Part shown: piece by piece, positions 1 through 54,587 of the stretch
Numbering within the stretch: position 1 is the first letter of the stretch
How the letters are laid out: every line of letters begins with the position of its first letter
Position numbers and translations under genes: made by a program
The notes under the pieces: generated by a model
What the model saw: only the letters and a program-made list of their open reading frames with translations
Database searches by the model: none
What the model was told of the DNA's origin: nothing
Source of the DNA: Mermis nigrescens
Lineage: Eukaryota > Nematoda > Enoplea > Mermithida > Mermithidae
NCBI GenBank assembly: GCA_036768485.1
Contig: JAVLUZ010000340.1
Span: 8,422,925-8,486,924 of the forward strand
DNA: 64,000 nucleotides
Direction: 5' to 3'

Positions 1-1611
1 ACATGAAGGTAGTAGATTCAGACAACGCCGGAAAAACAAAAAGAAAGAAATTGTGCGTAAGAAGCAAAGGTACATTGACGTCAAAAAGCGAACAAAAATA
101 ACTTTTTTCTTGCAAAATTGGGTGGAATCGACCAGAAACGGCCAGTCAAGGCTATTTTATGCTATCTTGCCTTGATACAAATTTTTTAGGGTTCTTTCAG
201 ATCAAAACTGTTCTCGTACTACCCTGGTCGGTCTGATCCATCCCTCCCCCTATCGAACCGATCACCATTCCCGAGAATCTGGTAGAACCCGAAAAGACCC
301 CCAGAATTGAATTTTTGGCTTGTTTTTTTGTGATTTTTTGCCCAATTTAAGTCACCCAGACCCTATTGAAGAACTTGGGTGCTGCACATGTGTAATTCTG
401 ATCATCCTTAGTCGCAAAGCTTACTGGAAGCTTTTGACGTGTACCAACTTTCATGGAGACCTATACCATGTGCAAAGAGATTTATAGAAAGACAGCTTAC
501 TTGTAATAAAGCCATTTTCTGACGTCACATTTTTCCAAGATGTGTACGTAATTTGGACTGAATTTACATTGTTATACGTTTTATAAGTGCACTTATTTCA
601 TAGCTATGTTCGTTTTTCTGAAATTCATCCGCCGGTGCAAATGTAAAAATTGGTGCCGAATATAGCCATCGCTATTGGCTTAAAGAATAAATTATTAGCT
701 GTTAAAGCCGTCGCGCTTAATGGATCGTAAATAATTCTTAAGAGTAAGCCGACCGGTAATGCTTAGATGACGCAATTTCTCGTCGCTCCTTTTAAGCTAG
801 ATAAAAGGAGGCCGTTTTCGAACGCTTTTTCCTAGCCGTGTCTATTTCGTGAGTCATTCGGCTTTTACATTATAGATCCCCATTGATGGGTGTAGTGATT
901 TCTATTCAGAAATTTATAATTAAATCTAAATTTAGGCGTTTTCTGTCATAGAAGGATAAGGAGCTCATTTTAGAAAATGACTTAGTATTTATCCCGATTT
1001 ATGTACAGGGAGCTGTTCTTCTTGATTGCTTCAGAAAAAAGCGATCCCGTAAGGATTTGGTTTTATATTCTATTTTTAATAGGCGCATATAAAATGGATG
1101 CATGCGGTTCATGGAATCTGGTAGAGTAATGTTCGTCCGGCGTTCTGTACTTCTGTTTAGTCTAAAAGCACGATCCAATTTATGCTTTTGTGCAGTTTTT
1201 ATCGTCGGTTTTCTCATGCAACTTTAGCATACGATCTATGGTGAGGGTGGGGCAATGTTTAGATGGGGGCTTTGACCAGACATGCGCCTGTGTCTTTCTG
1301 TAGCTGGGCCTCTGAATTCAGGGCGTTTTCGAAAATGCTCGTACTTCCAAATTTTTGGTGACTCCCCTCGCGCCCAACAATTACGTGCCTTTCTGCAGAC
1401 GCATGCGCGGATTTAACAGGGAGGTGGTGGAGGGGGATTGAGCGGCCACCCTCATTGGCTCGAAGCAGCTGGCGAGAAAAAGGATGGATAGGAATTTACT
1501 AACCTTGAATGATTTTTGGCCATCGACAGCAGTAATTTCTAGAATTTCATGATGTCTGTTTAGAACATTTAATTATTGTCCTGACGGCCTGGAAGCAGTG
1601 TTTTTTTCTAC
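1..1611. other. No gene recognised
   Basis: AT-rich sequence. The only open frames are short, repetitive or unlike known proteins. I see no exon with splice signals and homology. Confidence 0.6.
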
Positions 1612-1975
1612 AAGGTCCGTGTGTACATGTACAAAGATGAAACCCAAAATTTTTTTTATATTCCGTACCTGCAATATTCTTGTGTACCGCATTATGGTAC
1701 ATTAGCGATTTTAGTGCGGTAAAACAGGGTTTCCCGACCTTAGGTAGTGTATTTCAGCTGATTTCTGTGTTTCTGACGCTAAAAATTACTAAAAATTGGA
1801 TCAAAACGGCGCGAAGCGCCGAAAAATTTGACATTTTTCCATTCTAAATAAAACTTGTGCCATTTTAAAGATATATAGGACAGACAATTACGCATTTCGG
1901 CGCGAAGCGCTGAAAATTTTGGGAATTTTACACCTTTTAACAGTTTTTGTCATCCCAAAAATCTTTATACATGCA
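1612..1975 (+). repeat. Dispersed repeat R5 with GGCGCGAAGCGCC palindromes
   Basis: Shares long stretches with 33540-33890 (same strand) and with 7470-7690 (reverse). Shared landmarks are GTACATGTACAAAGATG, TTTCTGACGC, AAAATTACTAAA, the palindrome GGCGCGAAGCGCC and AGTTTTTGTC. Isolated copies of the palindrome also occur near 41319 and 41552. Confidence 0.8.
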
Positions 1976-2589
1976 CAAAGAAGATCCTGAAAAGTCTTTG
2001 TACATCTGGAAAAATCTTTGCCGAATACGAAAAAACTGTGCCTGGAAGCCATATTTTTGTACTTTACTTTCATTTTTCTGCATAAATTGTAGCAAGTTTC
2101 TTAGCTACGGCTTAAATGCTTCAAGAAGGTTTGCTCCAAATGCACAAACACATGAAACAACGAAGTTTAGACAAGCACAACTTTTTCTGAATTTTTGCGC
2201 CGGGATTTTGCTGACGAAAAAAATTCAAGCGCTTTTTTCAAGAAAATCGTGAAATCGGTGTAATTTTTCGATAAACTTTCGCGGCAGATTTCACTTTGAT
2301 GAAAAATAAACAATGATGCAAAAAGCTAATCTGCACGTGAATCACGGGTTTTTGGACTTATCTTTATGTTTAGAAAAGGGGAAAAATCCTTGATCCACCA
2401 CTGTGCACAGGTACATACAAGGACGGATTTAGGGGAAGGGCGACCACCCCATCTGTCGTCAAAAATGGTCGATCGCAATTAAGGAAAGATGTGTGATTTT
2501 ATTTTGTGATTTTTTTGGACTCCTTTTTACACTAGTGGGAAAATTAGGGCTTCTGCCTCTAACGAAAAGTCTAGATCAGACGTGTTCTT
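1976..2589. other. No gene recognised
   Basis: AT-rich, with a short open frame on the plus strand that has no recognisable domain. Confidence 0.5.
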
Positions 2590-2990
2590 TAGGGGGTTTG
2601 ACCCCCCTCCCAGAATGACAATTGACTCCCCGCAAAATGGCTGCGACCCCCCCCCCCCCGCATTGTTAATTTGTTTGTAAAATTTGGAAGTTGTAAAACG
2701 TGTACCTTTTTAGGCGTTTTAGCTCATTATTGGCTCAAAAATCTCGAATTTTGGGCGCTTCGGGCCATATTCGCATTTTTTGACTACGTTTTGTTCAATT
2801 TACTCAATTTTTTCAAATTTTTTTGAGATTTCTCTTGCGTTTTTATATTCTAGAAAGAGCGAGCATTGTCTGAAACGTCAGAAAACATTGTTTTTGACTC
2901 GTACCCATCGTTTTTTAGCCCAAAAGAGGCACTTTTTAAAAAGTTTTGGGCCTGACCCTTCCCCCAGATTTCCAAGCTGTACAGGTACAT
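2590..2990 (+). repeat. Dispersed repeat R3
   Basis: Landmarks in order: CCCAGAAT, TTTTGACTA then TTTTGTTCAATTT, TTTTTATATTCTAGAAAGA, GTCAGAAAC, GACTCGTACCC, CCAAGCTGTACA. The same order recurs at 17085, 19290, 20900 and 29625 (plus) and at 6690, 37015 and 42690 (minus). No clean ends or target duplication found. Confidence 0.75.
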
Positions 2991-3244
2991 ATGGTAGGTA
3001 TTGGTGTAGTATGTCTCGCCTTCCCAAAAATGCATCCACCTAGGTGTAGCATGTCTCCACCTCACCTTAATCAATTTTTTTATGGATAGGAAGACATCCA
3101 GCTTCCTTGGTGTGTCCCCATCTCAATAGAAATTTTTTTGTTTTTTTTGTGTGTTTTTTTTTGTCTTTTTGTTGTTTTTTCTGTTTTTTGTTTTTATCAC
3201 TGAAAAAAATTGTTACGTTAAATATTGCGAGATAAGTTCAGAAA

Positions 3245-3831
3245 AAAGGACTAAATAAGGGGAACTGTCTTGTTATTTCGGCGATGATGTCGTTGAAAGC
3301 ATACGTGGGCAGCAAGAAAATTCTGGGGGGGGGTGCAAGATTTTTTAAAGGTCAAAAAATGGCCTTAAAAATGGTGGTATGGCGATAAAAACACCATTTT
3401 TCGATGTTTCTCATCAAGCACTATCCATTGGCATCAAAAAATTGCGAAAAAAACGGAAAAAAATTTTCAAAAAATCGAATTTTGGGGTGTATTTTGGTTT
3501 CTGGGGATGCATACCCCCAAACCCTTCCCCCACGCCCAGGTGTGGTTGAAAGGCGTCTGGATATGCTGCTTTTGTACCAATATTGTGCTAAATGCCCTGG
3601 AAGCAAAGTAAGCGACGTGCCTCGCATTTTTCTGACAATTTCAGTTTTTACATGAACCCAGTTAGCTTCAATGCTTTGTGTGTGCGCACCTGTAATGGGA
3701 TCTATGAAATTTTGCTGGTGGTTCACTGTTTGGTGATTGTAATTGTAACCGGGCCAGTTTCGTATATTCCGATAAGCTGCCCATTTATCTGACCAGATCA
3801 TTGTACCAGAGGCAACATTGCGAATAATCAT
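3245..3831 (-). pseudogene. Merlin (IS1016/ISXO2-like) transposase fragment, interrupted
   Basis: The minus-strand frame from 3831 reads WSDKWAAYRNI, then YNHQTVNH, then GAHTQSIEANWVHVK. This is the pattern of the IS1595/ISXO2 DDE domain (second Asp in DxWxxY, third acidic residue in the IEANW block). After SRRLST the frame runs into the MITE at 3300-3544. Past the MITE it resumes as FNDIIAEITRQF near 3291, so the break is the insertion and its GTTGAAAG duplication. About the last third of a transposase is present. Confidence 0.85.
3300..3544 (+). mobile_element. Family A MITE, copy 1
   Basis: 245 bp from CATACGTGGGC to GCCCAGGTGTG. Perfect 8-bp duplication GTTGAAAG at 3292-3299 and 3545-3552. 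Nested inside the Merlin transposase fragment. Confidence 0.93.
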
Positions 3832-4013
3832 TGTACAAAAAACAACAACAAAAAATTCTATCGAGATTGGGACACACCAAGGAAGCTGGATGTCTTCCTA
3901 TCCATAAAAATAATTAATTTAGGTGAGGTGGAGACATGCTAAACCAAGGTAAATGCATTTTTGAAAAGATGGAGACATACTACACCAATACCGGTATGGT
4001 ATAGATCCGCCAC

Positions 4014-4265
4014 CATACGTGGGCAGCAAGAAAATTCTGGGGGGTCCAAGATTTTTGAAGGTCAAAAAATGGCCTTAAAAATGGTGATATGGCGATAAAA
4101 ACACCATTTTTCGACGTTTCTCATCAAGCACTATCCATTGGCATCAAAAAATTGCGAAAAAAACGAAAAAAAATTTCAAAAATTGATTTCTGGGGGGGTC
4201 TTTTGATTTCTGGGGAGGGGTCTTTTGGTTTCTGGGGGGGGGTTTAGACCCCACGCTCATGTGTG
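4014..4265 (+). mobile_element. Family A MITE, copy 2
   Basis: 252 bp; perfect 8-bp duplication TCCGCCAC at 4006-4013 and 4266-4273. Lies 22 bp beyond the Merlin element. Confidence 0.93.
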
Positions 4266-5802
4266 TCCGCCACTGTGCATACGTACATGCGTTAGCTTCG
4301 ACTTGCTTCGCTCGTGCAATTTATTATCAACGTCACTGCCATAAAAGTGTCAATGGTTGTTTTCCCTGTATTTACATACTTATTTATATAGCGCTTTCTG
4401 CTCGCTTTTTCGCTTATCAGTTATCATTTTTTGATCTCGTTCCGACCGGCGTGCGTTGTCGATTTTATCCATCGGAAAGGATACGCTATCATTTTCCCCA
4501 TCTGCCACTTTTTCTCACGGAAAAATATTAATCAAATGTTTTCGTATAATTTCTCGAATGAATAACTCTAACGCGATTCGTATAATACACACACACACAT
4601 ATATAACCCACATACTATTTAGATACACACCTACGAATCTACGAAACTGACGAACCGTATTACCTTATCAACTTAATCATGCTCTCGGTTTGGCCACGCG
4701 TATATTTAGTACGTAAGGTGGAAAAATTATCGATCGGTTATTTTTTCCAGATGCCGCCCTATTTCGACAATAATACCAATTTTGGGTGTTGATTGCGTGG
4801 AAAAAAGTTGGAGAAAAAATCTTAAACGGAATCGAATTTTGGCCCGAAAATTTGAAGCGCCAAAATTCGATTATCAATCATCTCACCTCGTTCATTCCTC
4901 ACCGTTATAATGTTACTAGGTATAACTCGATCAGATTACGCTTTATTGGATAATTTTTTTTGGCCAACTCGACATAGCGGGTCCGTTAGCTGTTTTTCGG
5001 CAATCCGGCGAACTCCCGGCCGCCCGTCTTTTTTTCGATCATCGATATCGAATTTAATTTGAATATTTACCGCGTATCGGCCGAACCGTGTGGGAATTTT
5101 ATTCGTAGAATTTAGAACCGTGGAGTCAGCTATCCAATTTGTACAATCGTTTCTGTTGGGAAACTAGGGATTAATTGTGAATACGGTCCAAGCGAAACTT
5201 CAGAAACTCCGAGGTAATTTAATTCGAAACTAAATTTTCAGGCAACTGGCTTTGAAATGGAGTGCTGATAAAATTTTGATTGAAATTAACCCATTAATTC
5301 CCTAAAAATTCGAGATTTTGTTTAAAAATACCTTTTTTCACGAAGTTTCGCAAAAATTTACATAGTCAATAAATAACCGGTAAAAGTTTCCGGAAAAGAA
5401 TTACAACATTGCTTAATATTATTTTTCTGATTTAAGCACATGCAAATTTATGCAAATTTTTCTGAAATTTTTTTCAAATTAATGCAATTTTTTTCGTATG
5501 AAAAGACCTAAGCAGCTTCTTTTTGGATCAGAACTAGCCTAAGCCTAAGCATAATAATAGTAAGAAAAAGAATTGAAAGTTAGGATTAAAAATCGTATAT
5601 GCTTTGAAGTTCTAAAATTCTAATTTTGAAGTCCTGCTGCTCCACAAATAATGCGTCGATTTTAATCGAATGTCCTTTTCACGTGCTTTTTACAGATGCC
5701 ACTCACTTTTAAGAAGTAGCTTATTTTGAATACATCCATAAATGTGAATTTATTACCGCTTGGACCTTATTCTCCAATTTAGCTCAAACTACAGTAACAG
5801 CG
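4266..5802. promoter_or_regulatory. PKC upstream region, no defined promoter element
   Basis: 1.5 kb before the PKC start ATG. AT-rich, with a short CA run near 4595. It must contain the promoter and 5' UTR if the 5803 ATG is in the first exon, but a 5' UTR intron is also possible. I see no convincing TATA box or other site. Confidence 0.4.
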
Positions 5803-49853
<44,051 letters not shown>

Positions 49854-49878
49854 TACGCAATTTTCGTCCGATAGATGC

Positions 49879-49884
49879 AATAAA
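49879..49884 (+). promoter_or_regulatory. Candidate polyadenylation signal of PKC
   Basis: AATAAA 25 nt after the PKC stop codon, which would imply a very short 3' UTR. Another AATAAA lies at 50518-50523. Which is used cannot be told from sequence. Confidence 0.4.
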
Positions 49885-50151
49885 GCGACAATCAGCCAAT
49901 CCAATCGTAGGCTTCTTCTTGTCACGTGATGTCCACGTTTTTTTGTACCTCCTGTGTTTTTCTTTGTCAGTTTGCGTGTATATTTCTATTTATTTTAATG
50001 AGTTATCGACAAATTTCGGTACTTTCAAGCCCTAATATCGGAGATTAAACAATCTTGATCATTTATTTATTTCTAGACATTTAATGAAGTTGCGTCGCTT
50101 TTGTTGAGCGATTATCATACCATGTACGTAGGTACATAAGTTATTCATGTA

Positions 50152-51170
50152 CACTTGCAAAAAATGTTCCGATGAAACCAAAACGACGAATATACCTGGA
50201 ATTGTGAACCACTAAGGATGTGAAGGAGGGGACTACGAAAAAAGCAACCTGCCTAAAATCACAAAATATGTTAAATATCAGACTTTCTCTAAGCAACGCA
50301 AAATATCGAGGTATATTCTGCGGCTTCAAAAAAGGTGTAACCTCCTTTAAATAATTTTCAGTCCTTCTCATACGAGTGTATAAACAATCTAAAATAATCA
50401 CTTCTCATAAATTGCTTGCAAGCTGCAACGCTGACTTACTTTGTATCGCAATTGATAGAAAATTGAGTGTAATTGTATTTAATGGTGTTTCATTTTGTTA
50501 TGGTGAACATTATAGCAAATAAACGTGGCATCAGTTGGTTAGTGCACACAGTGGCGGATCCAGGATTTTCCTAAGAGGGGGGGGCGGTACCTCTAAGGGG
50601 GATGGGCGAAACCTTAACCTTGGCGGGAAAATTAGCCGTTTTAACCCGAAAATCGCTAAAAATCGCTCAGAGATCCTTAATTTTGCGAACTATTTTTGGC
50701 CGATTGGGGGCGGCGGCCCCCCACCCACCTACGCCGCCCTGAATCCACCCCTGAGTGCACACAATTGTAGCGGGCAAACAAGTGTACCAAGCTGCAGTCA
50801 GTTTCACGTAAGCTTATGAGTTTCCTACTGCTTGAACCAACAGTATGTTTGATAGTCTTCAATGCATCAGTGTTTGCTATTTCATATAATTGGCTTGCAA
50901 AGTCGCAAAGCAACTGTGTGGCTTACTTGCTACTTTTTCAATCGACGTTTTTGTTCAATAATTTATTTTATTTGGCTGATTGAGGCCGCAGAATATACTT
51001 CGATTTTTTGCGATGCCTAGAGAAAGTCTGATATTTAACACATTTTGCGACTTCAGGAATATGCTTAGGTAGGTTTTTCCTAGTCCACTCCTTTAAAATC
51101 CTTAGTAATCCACAATCCCAAGTATGTTCATCTATTCTGTTCCATTGGAGCATTTTTCTTTGCTAGTGCC
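50152..51170. mobile_element. Long-inverted-repeat element 1
   Basis: Left arm ~50152-50340 and right arm ~50979-51170 are inverted copies of ~190 bp. Outer ends CACTTGCAAAAAATG and, inverted, CACTAGCAAAGAAAAATG. Shared arm landmarks are ACGAATATACCTGG, AAATATCAGACTTTCTCT and TATATTCTGCGGC. Family B copy 5 sits in the loop. Confidence 0.75.
50549..50753 (+). mobile_element. Family B MITE, copy 5
   Basis: 205 bp, CAGTGGCGGATCC to CACCCCTG; perfect 8-bp duplication AGTGCACA at 50541-50548 and 50754-50761. Nested in the loop of the long-inverted-repeat element. Confidence 0.95.
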
Positions 51171-51439
51171 CTACTTTTAACTAGCATGATTTGAGTGAAT
51201 CAGTCAGTAAACACATACGGTAACATGCAACAATAATGACAGCATTTCAAATACGCGGAAAATAATATGGTTCTGAACATTAGCATTATCTTTTTTAAAC
51301 AAGACAACCTTACCTTATTTTAATAGACCAGGGATCTTCAGCATGAGCTATTTGCAGATATTGTGTGTAAAGGACACTTACACTCAGATTCGTTATCCTG
51401 ACTGTTACGTTATCATTATATTATAATCAGAGCAATATT

Positions 51440-52700
51440 TAAGGAAAAAGCTTTCGTTAGGCTCTAGTACTAAAGTTAATTTTTGGCGTAAACTTTACAC
51501 AACCACCGGGTGTAAAAAAGATGTAGTTGGATTCATAATTCTGATATTACTCTGATATTACAATCATTACTTAAGAAAAAAATCAACTTTCCACAATGGT
51601 CTGAGGACAAATAAATATTGGATGTAAACCACTTTAACCCGCAGTATGTACATTTTTAGACTTGTAACCATGTCCAGACTCATAAACGGAGAAGTCAGCG
51701 GAAAAAAACAAGACGGAAACACGTTTAACACCCCCGAGTTTTGACTTTACACCTCCCGAAAAAGCTCAACATTGATGTATAGAAAGACTATTTGTTATGA
51801 CGTGTACCCCTTAGGAAGTGCTTTATTTTTATTCCATTCGACCTATCCCGACCTCTAAACGGAGAGAATGGGGAACAAAAAACGGACAAAAACGTATTTT
51901 TTTATCATCCACTACATTGTAAACTTTAAAAATCTAAACCTAACTCCCCATTGAGTGTAAAGACATTATGTTTGGGCCAGCCTGTAGCTCTTAGATCATA
52001 GTACGTTTGTGTGTTGAAATCTTCTAATCCACAAAATATTCGAGATATTTACCAATCAAAATACGGAAAAAGCTGTTTTTCGCCCATTTTACACCCCTCT
52101 TACCGAACTTTACACCCCCATAATTAACTCGATTTTGCGATTTTTTAAAAACAATTTGCTGCAACGTGTAGCGTTTAAAAGGTACGTTATAGCTATTTTT
52201 TCAATTTATCCTGACTTATAAGCGGAAAAGATGGCAAAGAAAACTCAGACAAAATCTTTTCTGTAAACCATCTTCAAGAGTGTTAAGTTTAAACTTCTGG
52301 TAATAACTCCATATTGAGCGTAAATAGGTTTACTCATAAGCTGAAAATAGCTCATAACACGTAGTACATTTATATCGGAAAAAATTTCTTGGGACTGGTA
52401 ACCAGAGTTGTAAGCAGACATGACAAGTCAAAAATTCGACCAAAATCTGTTTTTCACCCCTGTTTTTAACACTCTTTACACTCCCATTCGAGCACTAATG
52501 CGAAATTTAGAAAAACTAAAAAGTCCACCAAGAGAATTTAAAATTCTATACTATCGAATTGTATAAGGCGTTCACACTGATGTGTGTACACGCTGGAGAA
52601 AAAACCACCAAAATTCGCTATATGTTATAACATTACGCCAAAATTTTACACACTCGTTACAGACTCAGTTTTGAGTGTAAACAAAAAGAAGCGCATAATT
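51440..52700 (+). repeat. Satellite-like block of degenerate ~170-bp units, copy 1
   Basis: Recurrent words spaced very roughly 170 bp or multiples: TTGAGTGTAAA, TCCATATTGAGCG, ATAAGCGGAAAAG or AAACGGAGAGAATGG, then AAAAACG and CACCCC. Much of it aligns with 63050-64000 (for example CATGTCCAGACTCAT and GGAAACACGTTTAACAC). Confidence 0.7.
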
Positions 52701-53990
52701 GCCTTTATTATCCATCTTTCAGAATAACCGCATTTCCCAGATGTGTCCCGTTTCAGCTGTAGATGGGGCTCATAAGTTGGGGGTACCCAAGTATATTATA
52801 CGTAGGTACGCCGCGCGCTACCTTGTATGATTATGTAGAGTCCCATTTAACTTAAGGGTTTTTGAAAAAAATTAAAGTGGCTACAAAGTGTTTTAAATTA
52901 ATACAGTAAATATGATGTTCTACAGTATATCGTGTCTGGAGACGTATTCCTTTGCTGAGCCGCATTAGTGCATCAAAATTTTAAACCACTTTTGTAGCCC
53001 GATTCTTGCGGGAAAATTCAAAAGAAACCCGCAAAGTTAAACGAAACAGACTATGGGTACCTAGTGGTTCGCATTTCCAGTATACACGGGCAGCACTCAG
53101 GTTCTTGGCAGAGACAGGTTCTCAATGGGGGGGGGTGGGCAACACGTGGGCGTAGGGCATTTGGACCCCCTTGGAATCTGGTAGACCCAAAAAAATTTAT
53201 AGGCACCAAAATTAAATTTTTGGCATGTTTTACGCCACATAGACCCCAGAATATGGTCGATGCTTAAATAGCGGGCACCATCGACTATCGCAATTTCTCA
53301 AACGCCAAATAACACTCATTACATACTTTCATTTCACTCCCTATAGTCTGTTTCACATAAGCCTGGGTATAAATTTTGAGGTTTTTTTCCAAAAGTAAGC
53401 CAACGGATTACGATAATTATATATCAAATGCTATAATCGCAATCTGTCGGCTTATTGTCGGACAAACTTTTTAAAATTTATGCGCAAACTTGTGTGAAGC
53501 AGACTTTAGGCGCTCTGGCAGCCATATTTTTGTTTTCTTCTCTTTTTAGCATAAAGTATAAAATTTTTTCGCACGGAGCCTTAAATGCTTTAATAGGTTT
53601 CACTATGCGTAAAAGAGGGGCACAATGGCATAAAATTGATAAATTTTCGGACAAATTTTCATAACAGAAATAATTTTGAACAAAAATAGATAATGTAAAA
53701 CGGCAAAAAAAGCTACTTTGCGCGTTAATTAGAGAATTTTTACCTATTTTTGACTGTTTTTGGAAAAAAGTTGGGGCATCGCCCCCATTTTCCCCACTCC
53801 CTCTCTCGAACCCACTTCTACGAAAAGCCGTCATCTGCCACAGGTTCTGGGGTCTTTGAAAAATCTTCAAATGTAAAAAAGCAACGTAAGCCTAATATAC
53901 GAAGCCATTAGGCACAATTTTTCCACTCTTCTCATTGAGCTGACATGAAAAGACGAATTTTGTTACGGTTGCAGGATAAGATGGGCAGCA
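52701..53990. other. Intergenic, no gene recognised
   Basis: Short open frames on both strands at 53455-53870 overlap each other and lack domains. A G-run at 53127 resembles MITE debris. Confidence 0.5.
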
Positions 53991-53995
53991 CACGT

Positions 53996-54129
53996 GGGCA
54001 CGGGGGGCTTGTAACCTCCCAGAAATTGAAACCCCCAGATAAGTAAACGCCCAGAATTCTATTTTTAGTATTATTTTTGGCAATTTTTCCCATAGTGACC
54101 GTGCAGAATCTTCTTGCTGCCCACGTACA
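53996..54129 (-). mobile_element. Possible deleted family A MITE
   Basis: Begins CACACGTGGGCACGGGG and ends CTTGCTGCCCACGTAC, the two family A ends. The conserved middle is absent or reduced, leaving ~134 bp. Confidence 0.5.
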
Positions 54130-54351
54130 GTGGGCAGCAACCTAATTTTGGGGTGCTTGTTTGAAGGGGGCGAACTCACCGAATATCGATTTTGAGGTCT
54201 TTTTTAGAGGGTCTTAGGAGCTGACGACGACCATCGCCAACCTATTTCTGGGGTCTGATGTAGCAAAATCACTCAAATAAGCACAGCACAAATAAAGGTC
54301 AGCCATAAGGCAAATTGGTGATTTTTTATACAAAAAATAAGCAAATAATGA

Positions 54352-54587
54352 TCAATATGTCGCCGCGGCTCGATAATGATAATGATATACAGGTGGCCGA
54401 CTGATATCGAAGCTGCTATTAACATTGTTAGCATTGGTGAGTTTCAATAAGCGCTTCACTTCTTCTCTATTTGTTTTGACAAAAATCAGCGGTATGATCG
54501 GAACGCTCAATTGACAACAATCGCACAGTGTTATTGCCGTGGCTCGTGAAACTAAGTTATCTCCAATGACAGGCAAAAGACGATAAG
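54352..54587 (-). CDS. GPCR exon 3: end of TM6, TM7, C-tail
   Basis: 236 nt, residues 253-330 and TGA. Acceptor CTTTACCTTAATTCAG has a good pyrimidine tract. The first two bases complete an Ala codon with the G of exon 2. TM7 is followed by KTNREEVKRLLK (helix-8-like) and a short His/Tyr-rich tail. It is 2.05 kb from exon 2, separated by two family A MITEs and other repeats. Confidence 0.78.

Larger units (their letters stand above)
2997..3992 (-). mobile_element. Internally deleted Merlin-type DNA transposon
   Basis: The ends are inverted repeats of roughly 130-140 bp beginning GGTATTGGTGTAGTATGTCTC (2997 inward and 3992 inward), including an inner inverted pair at ~3077-3118 and ~3868-3910. 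Flanks CATATGGTA and GGTATGGTA agree at 7 of 9 bases, within the 8-9 bp duplication known for Merlin. The interior holds a transposase C-terminal fragment on the minus strand, and a family A MITE is inserted in it. The transposase N-terminal part is missing, so it cannot be autonomous. Confidence 0.85.
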
